Shown here in pieces: positions 37,891-46,216 of a stretch of 64,000 nucleotides of DNA. The notes under the pieces were generated by a model. That model had not been told where the DNA came from and did no database searches. It worked only from the letters and a program-made list of their open reading frames with translations. The first letter of the stretch is position 1. Every line of letters begins with the position of its first letter. The translations under genes and the position numbers were made by a program. The DNA comes from Burkholderia multivorans ATCC BAA-247 (lineage in GTDB: Bacteria; Pseudomonadota; Gammaproteobacteria; Burkholderiales; Burkholderiaceae). Location: the NCBI RefSeq assembly GCF_000959525.1, contig NZ_CP009831.1, positions 744,001 through 808,000 of the forward strand, in the 5' to 3' direction.

Positions 37891-38865
37891 GCAGCGCGTG
37901 TGCGTGCGGCACTTATGGTGAGGCGTCGCGCGCGTCGCACGTGTCGGCATGCGCTGCGCCGTCGCCGAATGCTAACGTGTTGCGCGTCGATGCGCAGGCG
38001 CCGCATGGCGTCGCGCCCGGCGTCGTGTGGACGGGCATCCGTTCGCGGCATGTCGATGCGTCGTCCGTTGAGGCGGCTGATCGAAATGTGCAGGTCCGCG
38101 CGGCGCAATGCGAGAAGCGGGTCCGCTGCCGTGCGCCGTGTCGGCCGATCGTAAGGAAATCGATCGCCGTGCATCGATGCAACGTCGATTGGCCGCCCGT
38201 GCGGTGCCGTCGCGCGACGCCGCGGCTTCCGCGGACCGCCCGTTGCACATCGAACCGGCGTCTCGCACGTTTCAGTTTCGTAACGTTCGCGAGCCGCTTG
38301 GCCGTGCGATGGCCGCGGCATGCCGCTGCGTACGCCGCACCGCCTTGTGCGGCCGCGCATGGTGCGCTCCTTGCGTGTCGATACGAGCCGCAAGCGCGAT
38401 CGCCGCCGCACTGTCGACGGCGGCCGCTTCAGGAGGTCGGACGCATCTGAGACGGGGACAACAGAATGAAAACAGATCGCATCGCCACGTACCGTGTCGC
38501 AAACATGAATCGCCGACCTGCCCGCGCCTTCGTCTCGCCGCCGATCGCGGCAACGTAGCGCGGCCTTTCGTTCCATCCGGACCGACGGGTTCGTTCTGAA
38601 CGTGCACGTGTGACGCACGAGGCCGACGGGTGCCGGTCGGCCGTCGGGGACGACCCGCAGGAACGGCCATGGCCGCGCGTACCTCCACAACCGTCATTCC
38701 CGCGCGTGCTGCGCGCGCCGCGCGCGCGTGCGCCTGTCATCGCCGCACCTGCCGTTTCCCGGACTCGTCGACGCAGCGTCCGCGTCGCGCAGATCGGCGA
38801 GCCGCCGCGCGCGCCGCCGCTCGCTCACCGGCGCGCGCATCGCGCGCGCGATCCCGTCGCAAGGC

Positions 38866-38896
38866 CAATTGATCCACTACCCCGATGGATCAATTG
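38866..38896. repeat. Inverted repeat CAATTGATCCA-N9-TGGATCAATTG
   Basis: Perfect 11-base arms with a 9-base spacer (CTACCCCGA). The arms are AT-richer than the surroundings. It ends six bases before the following terminator stem, so both could fold in one RNA. Confidence 0.8.
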
Positions 38897-38902
38897 TTGA
38901 AG

Positions 38903-38938
38903 CGCCCATCCGCCTCCGGCGAATGGGCGTCTTTTTTT
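38903..38938 (+). terminator. Rho-independent terminator without an upstream gene
   Basis: CGCCCAT (38903-38909) pairs with ATGGGCG (38923-38929) and is followed by TCTTTTTTT on the + strand. The nearest + strand gene upstream ends over 10 kb away at 28.7 kb/34.1 kb, so this either ends an unannotated small RNA or attenuates the leader of sir2. Confidence 0.8.
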
Positions 38939-39045
38939 GCGGCGGCGCGGCCTGCCCGATCGCGCGGCGTTCGGTATCATGTGCTGGCGCGCCGGCCGAT
39001 CGCGCCGGTCCACGGCCTGCCGACGCGCGATCCGCCGCCGCCGTC

Positions 39046-39948
39046 ATGAACGATACCGCCTTCCCCGATCCCTCCGTCACCGCCCCCGAGCCGGCCGCGG
39101 TCGATGCGCTGCATGCGTTCGTCGAACGTCATCCGCGCCTGCTCGTGCTGACCGGCGCGGGCATCAGTACCGATTCGGGCATTCCCGGCTATCGCGACCG
39201 CAACGGCCAGTGGACGCGCTCGCCGCCGATCCAGCTGCACGAATTCCTCGGCTCGGACGTCGCGCGGCGCCGCTACTGGGCGCGCAGCATGATCGGCTGG
39301 CCGGTCGTCGGCCGCGCGCAGCCGAACCGCTCGCACACGGCGCTCGCCCGGCTCGGCCGCGCGGGCCGGATCGAACGCCTCGTCACGCAGAACGTCGACG
39401 GCCTGCATCAGCGCGCGGGCAGCGTGGACGTGATCGAGCTGCACGGCGGCATTCACGGCGTCACGTGCATCGACTGCGGCGCGCATCACGCGCGCGCGGC
39501 GATCCAGGCGCAGCTCGAAGCGGACAATCCGGCGCTGCTCGGCGTACAGGCCGACCCGGCCGCGGACGGCGACGCGCATCTCGAATGGTCGGCACTCGAC
39601 ACGTTTCGCGTCCCCGCGTGCGCGACGTGCGGCGGACTGCTGAAACCGGCCGTGGTGTTTTTCGGCGAAAACGTGCCGCGCGAGCGCGTCGCGCTTGCAT
39701 CGCAGGCGCTCGATGCGGCCGATGCGCTGCTCGTCGTCGGCTCGTCGCTGATGGTGTATTCCGGCTATCGCTTCTGCCTGTGGGCGCAGGCGCAGCACAA
39801 GCCGATCGCCGCGCTGAACCTCGGCCGCACGCGCGCCGATCCGATGCTCGCGCTTAAGGTCGAAGCGCGCTGCGCGCCGGCACTCGAGGCGCTGACCGCG
39901 CGGCTCGGGCTGGGGCTGGCGCACGACGACGCGGAGCACGCATCGTGA
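39046..39948 (+). CDS. NAD-dependent protein deacylase (sirtuin, Sir2 family)
   Basis: A 300-residue sirtuin. VLTGAGISTDSGIPGYR binds NAD, TQNVDGLHQRAG and the catalytic His in ELHGG follow, and the zinc module has CIDCG and CATCGG. FFGENVP and VVGSSLMVYSG complete the fold. It removes acyl groups from lysines at the cost of NAD. Its length and the LHGGIHGVTC segment resemble the class II/SIRT4-like bacterial group. The start ATG 39046 is chosen for the conserved start; a longer frame crosses the terminator. The stop overlaps the following methyltransferase gene. Confidence 0.92.
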   Translation: MNDTAFPDPSVTAPEPAAVDALHAFVERHPRLLVLTGAGISTDSGIPGYRDRNGQWTRSPPIQLHEFLGSDVARRRYWARSMIGWPVVGRAQPNRSHTALARLGRAGRIERLVTQNVDGLHQRAGSVDVIELHGGIHGVTCIDCGAHHARAAIQAQLEADNPALLGVQADPAADGDAHLEWSALDTFRVPACATCGGLLKPAVVFFGENVPRERVALASQALDAADALLVVGSSLMVYSGYRFCLWAQAQHKPIAALNLGRTRADPMLALKVEARCAPALEALTARLGLGLAHDDAEHAS

Positions 39949-40586
39949 GCGCGCCGAACCCCGCGACGAATCCGTCCGCCCGACGGTCGGCGCCGGCGGC
40001 CGAGCGCAATCGCGGCCCGATCCTCGACGTGCTGCGCCGCGTGCTGCCGGCGCGCGGCCGCGTGCTCGAAGTCGCGAGCGGCACCGGTCAGCACGTCGTC
40101 CATTTCGCGCAAGCCTTGCCGGCGCTGCGCTGGCAGCCGAGCGATCCGGACCCGCTCGCGCGCGAGTCGATCGCCGCGTGGATCGCGCACACGGGCGTCG
40201 CGAACGTCGACGCGCCACTCGACTTCGACGTGCGCGACCCATCGTGGCCGGCCGCACCGATCGACGCGATCGTCTGCATCAACATGATCCACATCTCGCC
40301 GTGGGCGAGCGCGCAGGCGCTGTTTGCCGGCGCCGCGCGCGTGCTGCGGCCGGCCGGCGTACTGTATCTGTATGGTCCGTACCGGCGCGACGGTCGCCAC
40401 ACGGCACCGTCGAACGACGCGTTCGACCTCCAGTTGCGCAGCCGCGACCCGTCCTGGGGCGTCCGCGATCTCGAAACGGTCGTGGCGCTCGGCGCCGATC
40501 TCGGCCTCGACTGCACCGAGGTGGTCGAGATGCCGGCCAACAATCTGAGCGTCGTGTTCCGGCGCGTGCCGTGTGCCGACCAATGA
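39945..40586 (+). CDS. DUF938 class I SAM-dependent methyltransferase-like protein
   Basis: A 213-residue protein of the DUF938 family. PAAERNRGPILDVL is the typical beginning; EVASGTGQHVVHFA is the SAM-binding motif, QPSDPD the acidic loop, and INMIHISPW and LYLYGPYRRDGRHTAPSNDAFD family-specific segments. The start is GTG at 39945, overlapping the sir2 stop (GTGA), so the two are coupled. Methyl acceptor unknown. gnd follows 95 bases later. Confidence 0.88.
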   Translation: MSAPNPATNPSARRSAPAAERNRGPILDVLRRVLPARGRVLEVASGTGQHVVHFAQALPALRWQPSDPDPLARESIAAWIAHTGVANVDAPLDFDVRDPSWPAAPIDAIVCINMIHISPWASAQALFAGAARVLRPAGVLYLYGPYRRDGRHTAPSNDAFDLQLRSRDPSWGVRDLETVVALGADLGLDCTEVVEMPANNLSVVFRRVPCADQ

Positions 40587-40681
40587 TGGGCAAGCGCGCA
40601 CCGCTGCCGGGTTTCCACTATGCTCTCGCCTGTGCGCGATCCGGCTTGGGTCGCGCCCCGTTTTTTCCGGAGAATTGACTA

Positions 40682-42094
40682 ATGGGCAAACAAGCAATCG
40701 GTGTGATCGGGCTCGCGGTGATGGGCCGCAATCTCGCACTCAATATCGAGAGCCGCGGTTACGCGGTATCGGTGTACAACCGCAGCCGCGAGAAAACCGA
40801 CGAACTGATCGCCGAATTCCCCGGCCGCAATCTGGTACCGACCTACACGCTCGAAGAATTCGTCGCGTCGCTCGAAACGCCGCGCCGGATCCTGATGATG
40901 GTCAAGGCCGGCGAAGCGACCGATGCGACGATCGCATCGCTGAAGCCGCTGCTCGAGAAGGGCGACGTGCTGATCGACGGCGGCAACACGCACTTTACCG
41001 ACACGATCCGCCGCAACCAGGAGCTCGCGCAATCGGGTCTGCACTTCATCGGCACCGGCGTGTCGGGCGGCGAGGAAGGCGCGCTGCGCGGCCCGTCGAT
41101 CATGCCGGGCGGCCAGCGCGACGCGTACGACCTCGTCGAGCCGATCCTCAAGCAGATCGCCGCGAAGGCGCCGTCGGACGGCGAGCCTTGCGTCGCGTAC
41201 ATGGGCCCGGACGGTGCGGGCCACTACGTGAAGATGGTCCACAACGGCATCGAATACGGCGACATGCAGCTGATCGCCGAGAGCTACGCGGTGCTCAAGC
41301 ACGTCGCGGGCCTCACCAACGACGAGCTCGGCGCGGTGTACACCGAGTGGAACCAGGGCGAACTCGACAGCTATCTGATCGAGATCACGTCGAAGATCTT
41401 CGGCAAGAAGGACGACGAAACCGGCCAGCATCTCGTCGACGTGATCCTCGATCGCGCCGCGCAGAAGGGTACCGGCAAGTGGACGAGCCAGAACGCGCTC
41501 GATCTCGGCGTGCCGCTGCCGCTGATCACCGAGTCGGTGTTCGCGCGCGTGCTGTCGTCGCTGAAGACGGAGCGCGTCGCGGCGAGCAAGATCCTGTCGG
41601 GCCCGGCCGCCGCGCCGTTCGACGGCGATCGCGCCGCGTTCATCGAAGCGGTGCGCCGCGCGCTGTATCTGAGCAAGGTGATCTCGTATGCGCAGGGCTT
41701 CGCGCAGCTGCGCACCGCGTCCGAGGAATACGGCTGGAATCTCGACCTCGGGACGATCGCGAAGATCTTCCGCGCGGGCTGCATCATCCGCGCGCGCTTC
41801 CTGCAGAAGATCACCGACGCGTACGCGAAGGACCCGGCGCTCGCGAACCTGCTGCTCGACCCGTACTTCCGCGGCATCGCCGAGCAATACCAGGCATCGC
41901 TGCGCGAGGTGGTCGTCGCCGCGGTGAAGGCCGGCGTGCCGGTGCCGGCATTTGCGTCGGCGGTCGCGTACTTCGACAGCTATCGTTCCGAACGGCTGCC
42001 CGCGAACCTCGTGCAGGCGCAGCGAGACTTCTTCGGCGCGCACACGTTCGAGCGTACCGACAAGCCGGGCAGCTTCCACGCGAACTGGTCGTAA
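40682..42094 (+). CDS. gnd: 6-phosphogluconate dehydrogenase (decarboxylating)
   Basis: A 470-residue enzyme of the oxidative pentose phosphate pathway that converts 6-phosphogluconate to ribulose 5-phosphate with NADP reduction and CO2 release. The N-terminal motif [18 protein letters not shown], the IDGGNTHF segment, [21 protein letters not shown] and the substrate-binding [12 protein letters not shown] are intact, and the C-terminal swapped tail ends with HANWS. Length is that of the standard dimeric enzyme. GGAG lies before the ATG. Confidence 0.97.
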   Translation: MGKQAIGVIGLAVMGRNLALNIESRGYAVSVYNRSREKTDELIAEFPGRNLVPTYTLEEFVASLETPRRILMMVKAGEATDATIASLKPLLEKGDVLIDGGNTHFTDTIRRNQELAQSGLHFIGTGVSGGEEGALRGPSIMPGGQRDAYDLVEPILKQIAAKAPSDGEPCVAYMGPDGAGHYVKMVHNGIEYGDMQLIAESYAVLKHVAGLTNDELGAVYTEWNQGELDSYLIEITSKIFGKKDDETGQHLVDVILDRAAQKGTGKWTSQNALDLGVPLPLITESVFARVLSSLKTERVAASKILSGPAAAPFDGDRAAFIEAVRRALYLSKVISYAQGFAQLRTASEEYGWNLDLGTIAKIFRAGCIIRARFLQKITDAYAKDPALANLLLDPYFRGIAEQYQASLREVVVAAVKAGVPVPAFASAVAYFDSYRSERLPANLVQAQRDFFGAHTFERTDKPGSFHANWS

Positions 42095-42155
42095 CGCGCG
42101 GCGAGGGCGGCATTATTGCAAAATTCTATTCCCTGAATAGGGTTTTTCGATCTCG

Positions 42156-42182
42156 AATCCCGGGATTGTTGGTTCCCGGGAA
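42156..42182. promoter_or_regulatory. Two CCCGGG-centred palindromes
   Basis: AATCCCGGGATT (42156-42167) and TTCCCGGGAA (42173-42182) are perfect palindromes with centres 16 bases apart. CCCTGAATAGGG at 42131-42142 is a related dyad. They lie in the 199-base space before the DUF4148 gene and may be an operator. Confidence 0.5.
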
Positions 42183-42293
42183 ACAGTGTTTTCGTTCATT
42201 CATGGTTTTCCCTAGGTGATCGCGGGACTAAACTCTGTTCCATCGCTGCAGACATGGTGTGTGCGGCGGAGCAAAAAAATCCCGGAGGTCATC

Positions 42294-42638
42294 ATGAAAT
42301 CGCTGATTGCAACGTTCGCCGCAGCTGCCGTCCTCGCTGTTCCCGCCGTGTCGTTCGCCCAACAAAACGCGCCGGTCACGCGCGCGCAGGTCAAGGCCGA
42401 GCTGGCCCAGATCCAGCAGGCCGGCTACAAGCTGGGCAGCGACCGCACCACCTATCCGGAAGGCATCCAGGCTGCGGAAGCGCGTCTGAACCCGCAACAG
42501 TCGGTCGCGGCGGCCGACACGACCGGTTACGGCGCACAGCCGGCCGCCCAGCAAGAGTCGGGCGCACCGGCAGCGGCGAAGACCGGCTGGCAGGTCAAGC
42601 GCATCGCCGACGGCGCACCGGTTTACAAGGGTCGCTAA
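42294..42638 (+). CDS. DUF4148 periplasmic protein
   Basis: A 114-residue exported protein. A signal peptide (MKSLIATFAAAAVLAVPAVSFA) is followed by APVTRAQVKAELAQIQQAGYKLGSDRTTYPEGIQAAEAR, the core of the DUF4148 family found in many Burkholderia copies. The tail is Ala/Gln-rich with no cysteine. CGGAGG at 42283-42288 is a strong ribosome binding site. Function unknown; these proteins are abundant, small and periplasmic. A strong terminator follows. Confidence 0.92.
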   Translation: MKSLIATFAAAAVLAVPAVSFAQQNAPVTRAQVKAELAQIQQAGYKLGSDRTTYPEGIQAAEARLNPQQSVAAADTTGYGAQPAAQQESGAPAAAKTGWQVKRIADGAPVYKGR

Positions 42639-42680
42639 GCACAGGGCCGGTCGACGGGACGATCCGTCCGCGGTTCGCAA

Positions 42681-42715
42681 CAGCCCCGGTTCCACCATGG
42701 AACCGGGGCTGTTTT
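42681..42715. terminator. Strong terminator after the DUF4148 gene
   Basis: CAGCCCCGGTTCCA (42681-42694) pairs perfectly with TGGAACCGGGGCTG (42698-42711), loop CCA, then TTTT on the + strand. It also faces the convergent gene that ends at 42735. Confidence 0.9.
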
Positions 42716-42734
42716 CATTGGGGCGCGCGCCGCG

Positions 42735-43055
42735 TCAGTGCAGCGGCCGGCGTCCGCGCGCGGGGTCGATGAACGGCGCGGCGGCCGGCTCCAGCACGCG
42801 CAGCCACGATTCGTCATACCCGCTCAGCGTGTCGAGCGCATCGCGCAGCCGCTCGATCGCCACGGCCGGCAGCTCGACACTGTGGCGCGGCCCGGCCGTC
42901 AGGCGGGCGACACTCGCGAGCTGGACGAGGGCGTCGGCCGCCTCGGCCACGTCGGTGGCGGACAGCAGATGGCGGTTCAGTCGTTCGACGATGCCGGTCG
43001 CACCGGCGAAATCGTCGGCGTTCAGCTGAACGGACAGAAAGGTCGCGTTATTCAT
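42735..43055 (-). CDS. Small hypothetical protein
   Basis: A 106-residue soluble protein with GAGGAGA before ATG 43055. It is helical in character (FAGATGIVERLNRHLLSATDVAEAADALVQLASVARL) and has no cysteine, signal or membrane segment. It converges on the DUF4148 gene and diverges from the LytM-like lipoprotein gene. No domain recognised; function unknown. Confidence 0.75.
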   Translation of the reverse strand: MNNATFLSVQLNADDFAGATGIVERLNRHLLSATDVAEAADALVQLASVARLTAGPRHSVELPAVAIERLRDALDTLSGYDESWLRVLEPAAAPFIDPARGRRPLH

Positions 43056-43412
43056 CCTGATCTCCTCGTTGTCGTACGACGGCCTATCGCAGTATAGGCC
43101 GTGCGGGCGGCTGGCCGGCGCGGCGCTGCGATCGCGCGGCGGCCGCCGCCGCTCTCCGACGCGCGCCGGCGACCTCGCCGAATCGTCGCGGAACGGCGCG
43201 CTGTCGCGGGGCCGACCTCGACAAATGGTATCTTTGCCGCTCGGGACGACGCGAAACAGGCTCCGCTGGCCCGTTCGGCGCAACGTCCCGGAGTGGAAAC
43301 CGATCGCTGAGAGCGCGGTCGGATACTGGTTGGTTCGGCCCGTCGGCCGGACATCGCGCGTCGCGCGCCGGAGGGCGGCGCGCGGCGCGACGACGCAAAT
43401 CCGGGAGGTACC
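43056..43412. other. 357-base divergent intergenic region
   Basis: Separates the small hypothetical gene from the LytM-like gene. It is GC-rich with no convincing ORF. A short AT-richer stretch near 43225-43237 could belong to the promoter of the rightward gene; no repeats stand out. Confidence 0.5.
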
Positions 43413-44153
43413 TTGAGAAAAACGATTCCCATCCACGATTCCGCGGTGCGCTGGCTGCAGCACGCCGCCTTCCTCGCGGCGGCCGTCGCGCTCGGCGGCT
43501 GCACGATGACGCCGTGGACCGACACCTGGCAACCGGCACCGCGGGCGTCGACACCGGCGTCGGTCGCGACGCCCGGCGTGCTGGCCGGCTACTACCGCGT
43601 GAACCCGGGCGATACGCTGGCTAGCATCGCCGGCGCGTACGGGCAACGCGTGCAGGACGTCGCGAGCTGGAATCACATGGCCGCGACCGACGCGGTGACG
43701 CCCGGTCAGGTACTGCGCGTCGCGCCGCCGCCGGCCGCCACGTCGATCTCGCCGCCGCCGTCCGCGGCCGTCGCGCAGCCGGGCACGCTCGCGTGGCCCG
43801 CGACCGGCGTCGTGACGACGCCGTTTACGACCGGCAAGACGCGCGGCATCGTGATCGCCGCATCGGGGCCCGACCATACGGTGCGCGCGGCCGCGAACGG
43901 CCGCGTCGTCTACGCCGGTTCGGGCGTGAAGGCCTACGGGCCGCTCGTGATCCTGAAGCACGACAACGGGCTCATCACGGCCTACGGGCACAACGACAAG
44001 CTGCTCGTCAACGAAGGCGACGCGGTGCGCGTCGGGCAGCCGGTCGCCGAAATGGGCACCGACGCGAGCGGTCGCGCGACGTTCGAGTTCGAAGTCCGGC
44101 AGAACGGCAAGGTCGTCGATCCGATGGGCTTCCTGCCGCGCAACGGCGGCTGA
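43413..44153 (+). CDS. LysM/degenerate LytM (M23-like) lipoprotein, NlpD type
   Basis: A 246-residue outer-membrane lipoprotein starting with TTG, supported by GGGAGG at 43403-43408. The lipobox ALGGC ends the signal. A LysM domain follows (YYRVNPGDTLASIAGAYGQRVQDVASWN), then a LytM/peptidase M23 domain (about 125-246: WPATGVVTTPF ... LVILKHDNGLITAYGHNDKLLVNEGDAV). The zinc ligands of active M23 enzymes are missing: the HxxxD site reads RGIVIA and the final HxH reads TFEFEVR. Such inactive LytM proteins (NlpD/EnvC) activate cell-wall amidases at division. That role is the best guess here. Confidence 0.85.
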   Translation: MRKTIPIHDSAVRWLQHAAFLAAAVALGGCTMTPWTDTWQPAPRASTPASVATPGVLAGYYRVNPGDTLASIAGAYGQRVQDVASWNHMAATDAVTPGQVLRVAPPPAATSISPPPSAAVAQPGTLAWPATGVVTTPFTTGKTRGIVIAASGPDHTVRAAANGRVVYAGSGVKAYGPLVILKHDNGLITAYGHNDKLLVNEGDAVRVGQPVAEMGTDASGRATFEFEVRQNGKVVDPMGFLPRNGG

Positions 44154-44202
44154 GCGGCCGCCGCGTCGTGTGCGCCGCGCGGCGCACACGTGCGGTTGCG
44201 CA

Positions 44203-44841
44203 TCATCCGCTCTTCAGCGTCGCCGCGCCGGACTGGCGCGCGTGATTGCCGACCCAGCGGATGCCGAGCGCGAGCGCAGCCGCGCCGAGCGCGATCAGCG
44301 AGCACTGGATCGCGACCGGCAGATAACCGTGCGGCCGCGGATCGACGAACGGATAGGGATACCAGTCTTCGACCGCGCCGCGCACGAGCGTATAGCCGAG
44401 ATAGACGATCGGAAAGCCGAGCCAGAGGAACGCGCTGCGGCGCGCGATCGGCGAGCGCGGCTCGACGTACAGCCAGTCGCACAGCATCACGAACGGCACG
44501 ATCCGGTGCAGCACCCAGTTGTTGAACGGTGGCGTTACGTGGCGCAGCGCGTCCATACGCGCGAGCAGCAGCTCGTAGACGATCGCGGTGATCAGCACGT
44601 AGAGCACGGCGGCGCCGCGCATCGATTCGTAGCGCGGCGAGCCGGGCCGCGCGATGTGCCCGAGCCCGACGGCCAGCATCGCGGCCGCGTACAGGCTGCT
44701 CAATTGCGTGAAATAGCTGAGGTAGTTGCCGAGATGAAAGCTCGGCAGGTGCCAGTAGTCGGCGATGCTGTGCGCGGTAGTGGACACCGCAAGCAATGCG
44801 GCGATCAGCCGGTAGGCCGCAACGAAGAACGCTTTGCTCAT
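44203..44841 (-). CDS. Multi-helix membrane protein (Pr6Pr type)
   Basis: A 212-residue integral membrane protein with six probable helices (for example AAMLAVGLGHIA, AVLYVLITAIVYELLL, IVYLGYTLVRG, LIALGAAALALGI). Conserved-looking features are NYLSYFTQLSSLYAA, FNNWVLHRIVPFVMLCDWL and WYPYPFVDP, which fit the Pr6Pr family of uncharacterised six-helix proteins also seen in fungi and actinobacteria. It diverges from cytochrome b561. No function is known. Confidence 0.8.
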   Translation of the reverse strand: MSKAFFVAAYRLIAALLAVSTTAHSIADYWHLPSFHLGNYLSYFTQLSSLYAAAMLAVGLGHIARPGSPRYESMRGAAVLYVLITAIVYELLLARMDALRHVTPPFNNWVLHRIVPFVMLCDWLYVEPRSPIARRSAFLWLGFPIVYLGYTLVRGAVEDWYPYPFVDPRPHGYLPVAIQCSLIALGAAALALGIRWVGNHARQSGAATLKSG

Positions 44842-45053
44842 GATGCGCGCACGACGTCGACATCAAAGCTCCATCCTGCCACAGCGCACCGCGCACGGGA
44901 TGCGGATTTTCCATAGGCGGGGCGCGCAGAACCTGCGCGATATTTGACACGATCGTGCGAAACCGCGCACGCGTGCGGCTACAATCATGCCAGCGCGGCG
45001 GCACCGTGCCGGCCGCCGCCTTCATCGATCCCCGCCATCACACCGAGACGAGC

Positions 45054-45590
45054 ATGAGAAACATCCTCGCGCAACAGGTGCGCTACAACAAGCCCGCGAT
45101 CTTCTTCCACTGGGTCATCTTCGTGCTCGTCGCGCTCGCGTATCTCGCGATCGAAATCCGCGGACCGAAAGGCAGCGACAGCCGCGCGTTCTGGATGAAC
45201 GTGCATTTCACCGCGGGCACGCTGGTGCTCGCGCTGTCGGTGCTGCGCGTGCTGTGGCGCGCGATCGGCCGCACGCCGGCACCCGTCCCGCAGCCGGCGC
45301 TGCTGAAGTGGCTCGCGACGCTCGCGCATATCGCGCTCTACGTGTTCATCATCGCGCAGCCGCTGCTCGGGATCATGATGGTGAATCTCGGCGGCAAGCC
45401 CGTGTCACTCGACTGGCTCGGCGTGTCGTTCACGCTGTTCGGGCCGGACAAGGCGCTGAGGCCGACGATCAAGGAAGCGCACGAGCTGATCGGCAATGCG
45501 TTCTACTTCGTGATCGGCCTGCATGCGCTGGCCGCGCTCTATCACCATTTCATCAAGCGCGACGACGTGCTGCGGCGCATGGCGCCCTGA
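45054..45590 (+). CDS. Cytochrome b561-type membrane protein
   Basis: A 178-residue four-helix diheme cytochrome b. Potential heme ligands are His in IFFHWVIF, VHFTAG, LAHIALYVFII and the late FVIGLHALAALYHHF. The family (CybB-like) passes electrons in the inner membrane, often from superoxide to ubiquinone. The ATG before RNILAQQVRYNKPAIFFHW was taken; the upstream part of the open frame is not family-like. A perfect 14-base hairpin follows at 45622-45655. Confidence 0.9.
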   Translation: MRNILAQQVRYNKPAIFFHWVIFVLVALAYLAIEIRGPKGSDSRAFWMNVHFTAGTLVLALSVLRVLWRAIGRTPAPVPQPALLKWLATLAHIALYVFIIAQPLLGIMMVNLGGKPVSLDWLGVSFTLFGPDKALRPTIKEAHELIGNAFYFVIGLHALAALYHHFIKRDDVLRRMAP

Positions 45591-45621
45591 TCCGTCCGCG
45601 CCGTACGCGCAAGCTTCCGAC

Positions 45622-45655
45622 GGGGCGCATCGTTGCGTTGACAACGATGCGCCCC
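45622..45655. terminator. Long hairpin after cytochrome b561
   Basis: GGGGCGCATCGTTG (45622-45635) and CAACGATGCGCCCC (45642-45655) pair perfectly over 14 bases with a 6-base loop. No U-run follows, but position and stability suggest a terminator or 3' protective structure. Confidence 0.7.
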
Positions 45656-45766
45656 CGCTGCGTTAACGGCCCGGCGCGGCCCGGAGCGGCCCGGCGCGGC
45701 TGGCCATCGACGCCGACATTCGGTAACATCCGGTGTCTTTACATTCCGCTTACTCGCTCGCCGCGC

Positions 45767-46135
45767 ATGCTGCACCGACACCGTCACCTGACCGCCTGGC
45801 TCGGCGTATTCGCGATCTGGTTCGCGATCGCCGCGCCGCTGGTGTCGCAGTGGCGCGTCGCGCAGGCAAGCGCGGTCGACGCCGCGATCTGCAGCGCCGA
45901 GCACGGTGCGCATCGGTCGTCCGATGCAGGCGGCGCGCATGCGCATGGCGCGTCGCTCGACGCATGCGGCTACTGCGGATTCTTCGCGCATAGTCCCGCG
46001 ATCGGCGGCGCGTCGGCCGCCTCGTTCGCTCACGTTCCCGTTTCGTCCGTTTTCGTCGCCGCGCCGCAGGCCGATGCGACGCATCCGGACCGCTATCCGC
46101 GCGCCTATCCGCGCGCACCGCCCGAGCGCGCCTGA
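45767..46135 (+). CDS. DUF2946 protein, probable copper-related
   Basis: A 122-residue DUF2946-family protein. A hydrophobic N-terminal helix (LTAWLGVFAIWFAIAAPLVSQW) is followed by a His/Cys-rich segment: CSAEHGAHRSSDAGGAHAHG and the family signature DACGYCGFFAHSP. The region could bind copper. DUF2946 genes commonly precede TonB-dependent copper receptors, as here (82 bases between). It probably sits at the periplasmic side of the inner membrane. Confidence 0.85.
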   Translation: MLHRHRHLTAWLGVFAIWFAIAAPLVSQWRVAQASAVDAAICSAEHGAHRSSDAGGAHAHGASLDACGYCGFFAHSPAIGGASAASFAHVPVSSVFVAAPQADATHPDRYPRAYPRAPPERA

Positions 46136-46216
46136 CGCGCACGTTCCGTTTTTCTTTCCGCCGAATCCGTGCGGCCCGCTGCGGCCGCGTGGAGGGCGCT
46201 ACTCGGGCTTTCGATC

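Larger units (their letters stand above)
37847..39045. other. 1.2-kb region without recognisable genes
   Basis: All frames here give Arg/Ala/Cys-rich products with no domain, signal or ribosome binding site, and codon use does not point to one frame. It contains a GGGC/GAGC tetranucleotide tract at its left end and, near 38866-38938, an inverted repeat plus a strong terminator; these are listed separately. The rest shows nothing I can support. Confidence 0.65.

Noticed and set aside
37695-38450. 251-codon + strand ORF in the gene-free region
   Set aside because: Cys/Arg-rich, no ribosome binding site, begins inside the antisense of a real gene.
36816-38690. 624-codon minus-strand frame over the luciferase-like gene
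   Set aside because: Shadow frame caused by high GC; Arg-rich with no domain.
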